Below are positions 60,742-64,000 of a stretch of 64,000 nucleotides of DNA, in pieces. The position numbers were made by a program, and so were the translations under genes. Each line of letters starts with the position of its first letter. The first letter of the stretch is position 1. Origin of the DNA: Pseudobacillus lumedeiriae (GTDB lineage: Bacteria > Bacillota > Bacilli > Bacillales > Domibacillaceae); contig NZ_JAUIYO010000007.1 of the NCBI RefSeq assembly GCF_044891285.1, positions 1-64,000 on the forward strand, given 5' to 3'. The notes beneath the pieces are model-generated. The model was not told where the DNA came from and searched no databases. It saw only the letters and a list, made by a program, of their open reading frames with translations.

Positions 60742-60750
60742 CATATTGTA
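60742..60750 (+). promoter_or_regulatory. SigmaK-like -10 of the Lys-Pro repeat gene
   Basis: CATATTGTA fits CATAnnnTA, 54 bp before the ATG. The -35 is poor (no AC at 16-17). A weak SigmaA alternative is TTGACT (60707-60712)-N17-AGTAAT. Confidence 0.35.
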
Positions 60751-60804
60751 ATAAAGCAGGTGTTATTATAAAAGCTGTTTTGCTAAAGAAAGGGGTTGAG
60801 CAAG

Positions 60805-60984
60805 ATGAGAGAAGAGAAACTAGATAAAGACTCGCCAAAACTAAAGCCAAAACCACCAAAACCACTAAAGCCGCCAAAACCACCAAAACCACCAAAACCA
60901 CCAAAACCACCAAAACCAAAACCAAAACCAAAACCAAAACCAAGGCCGCCAAAGGGACCGCCTCCGTCTGATGCCGATTACTAA
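60805..60984 (+). CDS. Lysine-proline repeat protein (59 aa)
   Basis: Starts MREEKLDKDSPKLKPKPPK, continues as tandem PPK units and then PK units, and ends PRPPKGPPPSDADY. It is strongly basic with no signal peptide and no hydrophobic stretch. AAAGGGG lies 9 nt before ATG 60805; an in-frame TTG at 60796 is too close to it. Such a rigid polycation could bind anionic glycans or coat proteins. It lies head-to-head with the CgeB operon. The function is unknown; a spore-surface structural role is inferred. Confidence 0.7.
   Translation: MREEKLDKDSPKLKPKPPKPLKPPKPPKPPKPPKPPKPKPKPKPKPRPPKGPPPSDADY
60846..60955 (+). repeat. In-frame DNA tandem repeats of the Lys-Pro gene
   Basis: A run of 9-bp units CCACCAAAA (PPK) followed by 6-bp units CCAAAA (PK), nearly identical at DNA level. 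This makes it prone to slippage and length variation between strains. Confidence 0.9.
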
Positions 60985-61073
60985 ACAAAGGGAAAAGTGT
61001 TTTAAGCATTGAAGGATACAAAGAGCTGGCTTCACTATTTAAAGGCAGGAAAAAGGAACATCATAGTTTTTAG

Positions 61074-61117
61074 AAAAGGTGAGCACTCTGCTACAGGCAG
61101 CTGCTCACCTTTTTAGA
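61074..61117. terminator. Terminator after the Lys-Pro gene
   Basis: AAAAGGTGAGCA (61074-61085) pairs with TGCTCACCTTTT (61102-61113), followed by T. Confidence 0.85.
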
Positions 61118-61214
61118 TGTGATGAATATATTATGTTTTAAGAGGTAACGTGAGCCAATTTTTATCAATTTAAACGATTTATGACATAAATTAAGCAGGA
61201 AAAGGGGAGAGGAA

Positions 61215-62318
61215 ATGATTCCTCTTGTTGATTTAAAGGCGGAGTATAGAATATTAAAAGATGAAATTAATCAGTCAATAGATCAGGTGCTAGAAAGCAG
61301 TCATTTTATTTTAGGAAAAAAAGGGAAAAAACTGGAGAATGATATTTCCAAATATATAGGTGTTGCTCAAGGAGTGGGAGTTGCTAATGGCACGGATGCC
61401 CTTTTATTAAGTTTGGAAGCATTAAATATCGGAGCCGGTGATGAAGTGATTACGACCCCTTTTACCTTTTTTGCCACAGCAGAAGTGATTGCAAGAGTAG
61501 GCGCAACACCTGTTTTTGTAGATATTCATCCGTTTACTTATAATATGAATCCACATTTAATTGAATCTGCAATTACCGAAAGAACGAAAGCTATTATCGT
61601 TGTTCATTTATTCGGCCAACCCGCAGATATGGATGCTATCATGGATATTTCCCGTAAGTATCATCTTCGAGTGATTGAGGATGCGTGTCAATCCATTGGA
61701 GCTGCCTTTCAGGGGAAAAAAGTTGGTTCATTCGGTGATGTAGGGTGTTTTTCTTTTTTTCCTTCCAAGAACTTGGGGGCGTATGGTGATGGAGGGATGA
61801 TCGTAACGAATGATGAAGAATTATATAGCAAAATTACAACTTTGAGAAACCATGGCAGTTGTGAGCGATATGTTCATACACACATTGGTTTAAATAGCCG
61901 ATTAGATGAGATACAAGCCGCCATTCTAGGAGTCAAATTCAAACGATTGGATGAGTGGAATCATCGAAGAAGAGAATTGGCAGAGGAATATACATCTAGA
62001 TTAACTGGAACTGTTCAAGTTCCGATTATAGAGGTAGATAGAGAACATGTTTTTCATCAATATTGCATAGAGACGACACAACGAGAACAATTGGCCGAAT
62101 TTCTCAGGCAAAAACAAATTGCTACTGGAATTTATTATCCTATTCCACTTCATCTTCAACGAGCTTTTTCTCAATTGGGATATGAAAAAGGGGATTTTCC
62201 TGTTGCAGAAAGTGTTTCTAAAGAAATATTAGCTCTGCCGATCCACCCTATGATGACAGCCAAGCAGCAAGATCAGGTGATAGTATCTATACAAGAGTTT
62301 TTCGGTGATCAGTCATGA
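61215..62318 (+). CDS. DegT/DnrJ/EryC1 aminotransferase (GnnB/WbpE-like)
   Basis: A 367-residue PLP-dependent nucleotide-sugar aminotransferase. It opens MIPLVDLKAEYRILKDEIN. The VANGTDALLLSL and TPFTFFATAE blocks, the EDACQSIGA Asp and the PLP Lys185 in FFPSKNLGAYGDGG are all typical of enzymes that aminate 3-keto or 4-keto UDP-sugars. Together with the overlapping Gfo/Idh gene it resembles GnnB/GnnA (UDP-GlcNAc to UDP-GlcNAc3N) or WbpE/WbpB. AAAAGGGGAGAGGAA precedes the ATG. A SigmaK-like CATAAATTA (61185-61193) lies upstream, without a good -35. Confidence 0.88.
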   Translation: MIPLVDLKAEYRILKDEINQSIDQVLESSHFILGKKGKKLENDISKYIGVAQGVGVANGTDALLLSLEALNIGAGDEVITTPFTFFATAEVIARVGATPVFVDIHPFTYNMNPHLIESAITERTKAIIVVHLFGQPADMDAIMDISRKYHLRVIEDACQSIGAAFQGKKVGSFGDVGCFSFFPSKNLGAYGDGGMIVTNDEELYSKITTLRNHGSCERYVHTHIGLNSRLDEIQAAILGVKFKRLDEWNHRRRELAEEYTSRLTGTVQVPIIEVDREHVFHQYCIETTQREQLAEFLRQKQIATGIYYPIPLHLQRAFSQLGYEKGDFPVAESVSKEILALPIHPMMTAKQQDQVIVSIQEFFGDQS

Positions 62319-63280
62319 GTCTTATTAAAATAGGAGTGGCAGGCATTGGAAGTATGGGTTTGAATCATTGTAGAATATTAAAATCAATGAAAAATGTAGA
62401 ATTTATTGGTGTATACGATATAGATCAGGAAAGAAGTGAACAAGTAGCAAAAGTGTTTGCAGTTTCGGTTTTTTCCTCTTATGAGAAACTCATACATGCA
62501 GTAGATGCTGTCATTATTGCCGTCCCGACGTCTTCTCATTATTCATTAACACTACAGGCAATTCAGAGAGGAAAACATGTGTTGGTTGAAAAGCCTTTTG
62601 TCTCCTCTTTAAAGGAGGCTGAGCAGCTTAGACGAATGGTAGAGAAAGAACCAGTTGTCGTTCAAGTTGGCCATGTGGAACGTTTTAATCCAGCTTTTAA
62701 ACAGTTATCCGAAACTGTAAGCCCACATAACGTACTGTTCATTGAGGCTAGAAGGTTTGGGGTACCAAACAGGCAGATTGATACAGATGTCATCCTCGAT
62801 ATTATGATTCATGATATTGATATCGTTTTACAATTGATAAATAGTCCTCTTTCCACTGTGACTGGAGTGGGTTACTACACGGAAGAAGGTAAAAGATTAG
62901 AGGCTGCTTCCGCTTTACTTTCCTTTCAAAACGGGTGTTATGCATCTTTATTTTCCAGCCGCCTTTCCTTAGAGAAAAAAAGAAGTGTATATGTAACAGA
63001 ACAGGATCGCTTTCTTAAAGCAAATTTATTAACGAAAGAGCTATATATTTACCATAAAGCAGATCGTGCCCCAGCGGGTACACTTTCCTGTCCTCCTGAA
63101 AATGTGGTTGGAAAAATAATTGTTCCCCATGCGAATGCGTTATATTTAGAGCTTGAACACTTTCTTCAAGCCATTCAATTGAAACAACATCCTAAAGTTG
63201 GTATCCATGAAGCATCCAAGGTGCTTGAAGTAGCATTGAAAATTAAAGAGCAGATAGAAAAAAGTCAACATATGAAATGA
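62315..63280 (+). CDS. Gfo/Idh/MocA sugar dehydrogenase (GnnA/WbpB-like)
   Basis: A 321-residue NAD(P)-dependent oxidoreductase with Rossmann motif GVAGIGSMG (7-15), EKPF (92-95), VGHVERFNPAF and DIMIHDIDI (His166/Asp167). The VGH(V/I)ERFNPA block is common in UDP-sugar 3-dehydrogenases. It would oxidise C3 of a UDP-HexNAc for the DegT partner, with which it shares an ATGA overlap. A strong terminator follows. Confidence 0.88.
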   Translation: MSLIKIGVAGIGSMGLNHCRILKSMKNVEFIGVYDIDQERSEQVAKVFAVSVFSSYEKLIHAVDAVIIAVPTSSHYSLTLQAIQRGKHVLVEKPFVSSLKEAEQLRRMVEKEPVVVQVGHVERFNPAFKQLSETVSPHNVLFIEARRFGVPNRQIDTDVILDIMIHDIDIVLQLINSPLSTVTGVGYYTEEGKRLEAASALLSFQNGCYASLFSSRLSLEKKRSVYVTEQDRFLKANLLTKELYIYHKADRAPAGTLSCPPENVVGKIIVPHANALYLELEHFLQAIQLKQHPKVGIHEASKVLEVALKIKEQIEKSQHMK

Positions 63281-63320
63281 TACTAACAAAGTTGAAAATG
63301 ACCGCTAATAATATAAGAGT

Positions 63321-63360
63321 AAAAAAAGTAAACCAAATATTATAGTTGGTTTACTTTTTT
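63321..63360. terminator. Bidirectional terminator
   Basis: AAAAAAAGTAAACCAA (63321-63336) pairs with TTGGTTTACTTTTTT (63346-63360). It lies between the convergent Gfo/Idh gene and the 59-aa gene. Confidence 0.92.
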
Positions 63361-63371
63361 GATTGGACATG

Positions 63372-63551
63372 TTAAAGGTTATTATTCTGCTGCCCAATTT
63401 CTTTGCCGGCAAGGTGCTCATTAGCATCTTTAAGATTTCTGTACTCATCGACAGAATCGCCAGGAGGATATTCATTCATCTCTGAACGTATTGTAACTTG
63501 TGGGGTATCAGGTATAAGAGGGGGCTGATCGACTGTGTTTTTTTTCTTCAT
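63372..63551 (-). CDS. Small acidic hydrophilic protein (59 aa)
   Basis: Starts MKKKNTVDQPPLIPDTPQVT and is rich in D, E, N and P, with NEYPPGDSVDEYRNLKDANEH and an ending GQQNNNL. No membrane segment and no recognised family. AAAGGAG lies 8 nt before ATG 63549-63551; the longer frame to 63872 overlaps the divergent gene and is rejected. Function unknown. Confidence 0.65.
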   Translation of the reverse strand: MKKKNTVDQPPLIPDTPQVTIRSEMNEYPPGDSVDEYRNLKDANEHLAGKEIGQQNNNL

Positions 63552-63663
63552 GTTGTCATCTCCTTTATGATTAATGTGGCTTGGAAAGGGAAGGTTATGC
63601 AAAAAACACAGCGCATTCCATGATCGATTTGCTGTTAAAGGGGAAGAGTATAGTAGAGGGGAA

Positions 63664-63691
63664 TTGACTAGTATAAAAAGCATAGTATAAT
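63664..63691 (+). promoter_or_regulatory. SigmaA promoter of the SGNH hydrolase gene
   Basis: TTGACT (63664-63669), 16-nt spacer, TATAAT (63686-63691), 41 bp before the ATG. Confidence 0.7.
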
Positions 63692-63732
63692 GGAAATAAA
63701 ATGAAATCAAGGAAGGTTTGAAACGTAAATAA

Positions 63733-64000
63733 ATGTTAAAAAGAATGGGCATTAGATTATTCACTTTGCTTTTTTTATTCACTATACATAGCGAATCAGC
63801 TGCTGCTGAGGGACAGACAAGCACAGCAATGAACAAAAGCAGTGTCATTGTGGCATTTGGGGATAGTAACACCGGGGGAACGAATTGGAATACAAATAAT
63901 TACGATGTAAAAGATAAATGGGTAAACAAGCTGCAGCGAAGTTATACAGTGATCAACGCTGGAATTGCCGGACATACATCGGAAAATGGCAGAATAAGGT
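63733..64000 (+). CDS. Secreted SGNH/GDSL hydrolase, N-terminal part
   Basis: 89 codons inside the window; the gene runs off the right edge. A signal peptide (MLKRMGIRLFTLLFLFTIHS then AAAEG) is followed by block I VIVAFGDSNTGG with the catalytic Ser, and block II NAGIAGHTSENGR. SGNH hydrolases are esterases; secreted ones near glycan genes often remove O-acetyl groups. AAGGAAGGTTTG lies upstream. The catalytic Asp-His block is outside the window. Confidence 0.82.
   Translation, partial: MLKRMGIRLFTLLFLFTIHSESAAAEGQTSTAMNKSSVIVAFGDSNTGGTNWNTNNYDVKDKWVNKLQRSYTVINAGIAGHTSENGRIR

Noticed and set aside
63681..63689. SigmaK-like CATAGTATA upstream of the SGNH hydrolase
   Set aside because: A near-consensus SigmaA promoter (TTGACT-N16-TATAAT) overlaps it and explains the sequence better; no AC at the -35 position.

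Overview
The window is a chromosomal segment of a spore-forming member of the Bacillaceae (Bacillus sensu lato). The evidence is AGGAGG-type ribosome binding sites, ATG/GTG/TTG starts, moderate GC, the yfmL/yfmM and mtnU/mtnE pairs, S-box and B12 riboswitches, a Bacillus-type BirA operator, SigmaB-like promoters ahead of YflT-type stress proteins, and a CgeB-family spore glycosyltransferase. No rRNA, tRNA, CRISPR array, prophage or intact insertion sequence was seen. No species is named because the sequence alone does not fix one.

Layout. 1-1.3 kb: proline catabolism (P5C dehydrogenase start, proline dehydrogenase). 1.6-4.5 kb: a Pho-box-like promoter and a phoX-tatA-tatC operon. 4.5-8.7 kb: glutaminyl-tRNA synthetase (unusual in this family), a long RecQ and a 46-aa lipoprotein. 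9-18 kb: a DUF948-like protein, 3-methyladenine glycosylase, two paralogous secreted phosphodiesterases flanking a DMT transporter and stress proteins, and the RNA helicase YfmL. 18-27.6 kb: a Dph6-like ATPase, ABC-F YfmM, a CorC/HlyC-type transporter, an NlpC/P60 hydrolase, a large DUF2157-type membrane protein and topoisomerase III. 27.7-32.4 kb: methionine metabolism (metA, mtnU, mtnE), a SAM riboswitch driving an unrecognised methyltransferase-like gene, and an AAC(3)-family acetyltransferase. 32.5-37.2 kb: pabB-pabA-pabC, a SigmaB-type DUF2382 protein and an RraA-like protein. 37.6-43.3 kb: a MocR regulator with an MFS exporter, then bioY divergent from bioD-bioA around a BirA operator. 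43.9-53.8 kb: one B12-riboswitch-controlled operon of twelve tightly packed genes for corrinoid import, remodelling and lower-ligand salvage. 53.8-55.8 kb: carbonic anhydrase, a thioredoxin-like protein, queF and a cold-shock protein.

56-64 kb is the most unusual part. A five-gene minus-strand operon encodes a GNAT/FemAB-like acyltransferase, a CgeB-like glycosyltransferase, an LpxC homologue with all catalytic residues in place, a WbqC-like protein and an ATP-grasp ligase. It starts from a good SigmaK-type promoter. Divergent from it are a lysine-proline repeat protein and a DegT aminotransferase/Gfo-Idh dehydrogenase pair resembling GnnB/GnnA, which make UDP-GlcNAc3N in Gram-negative lipid A pathways. 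My inference is a spore-surface glycan system built on an amino or diamino sugar, reusing lipid-A-type sugar chemistry in a Gram-positive.

At least three families of short intergenic repeats are scattered through the window. They are a CTGGCAG/CTGCCAG hairpin element (two copies), a GTTGATT...AATCAAC / AACAAAGCCT element (four degraded copies), and a large palindrome downstream of metA.
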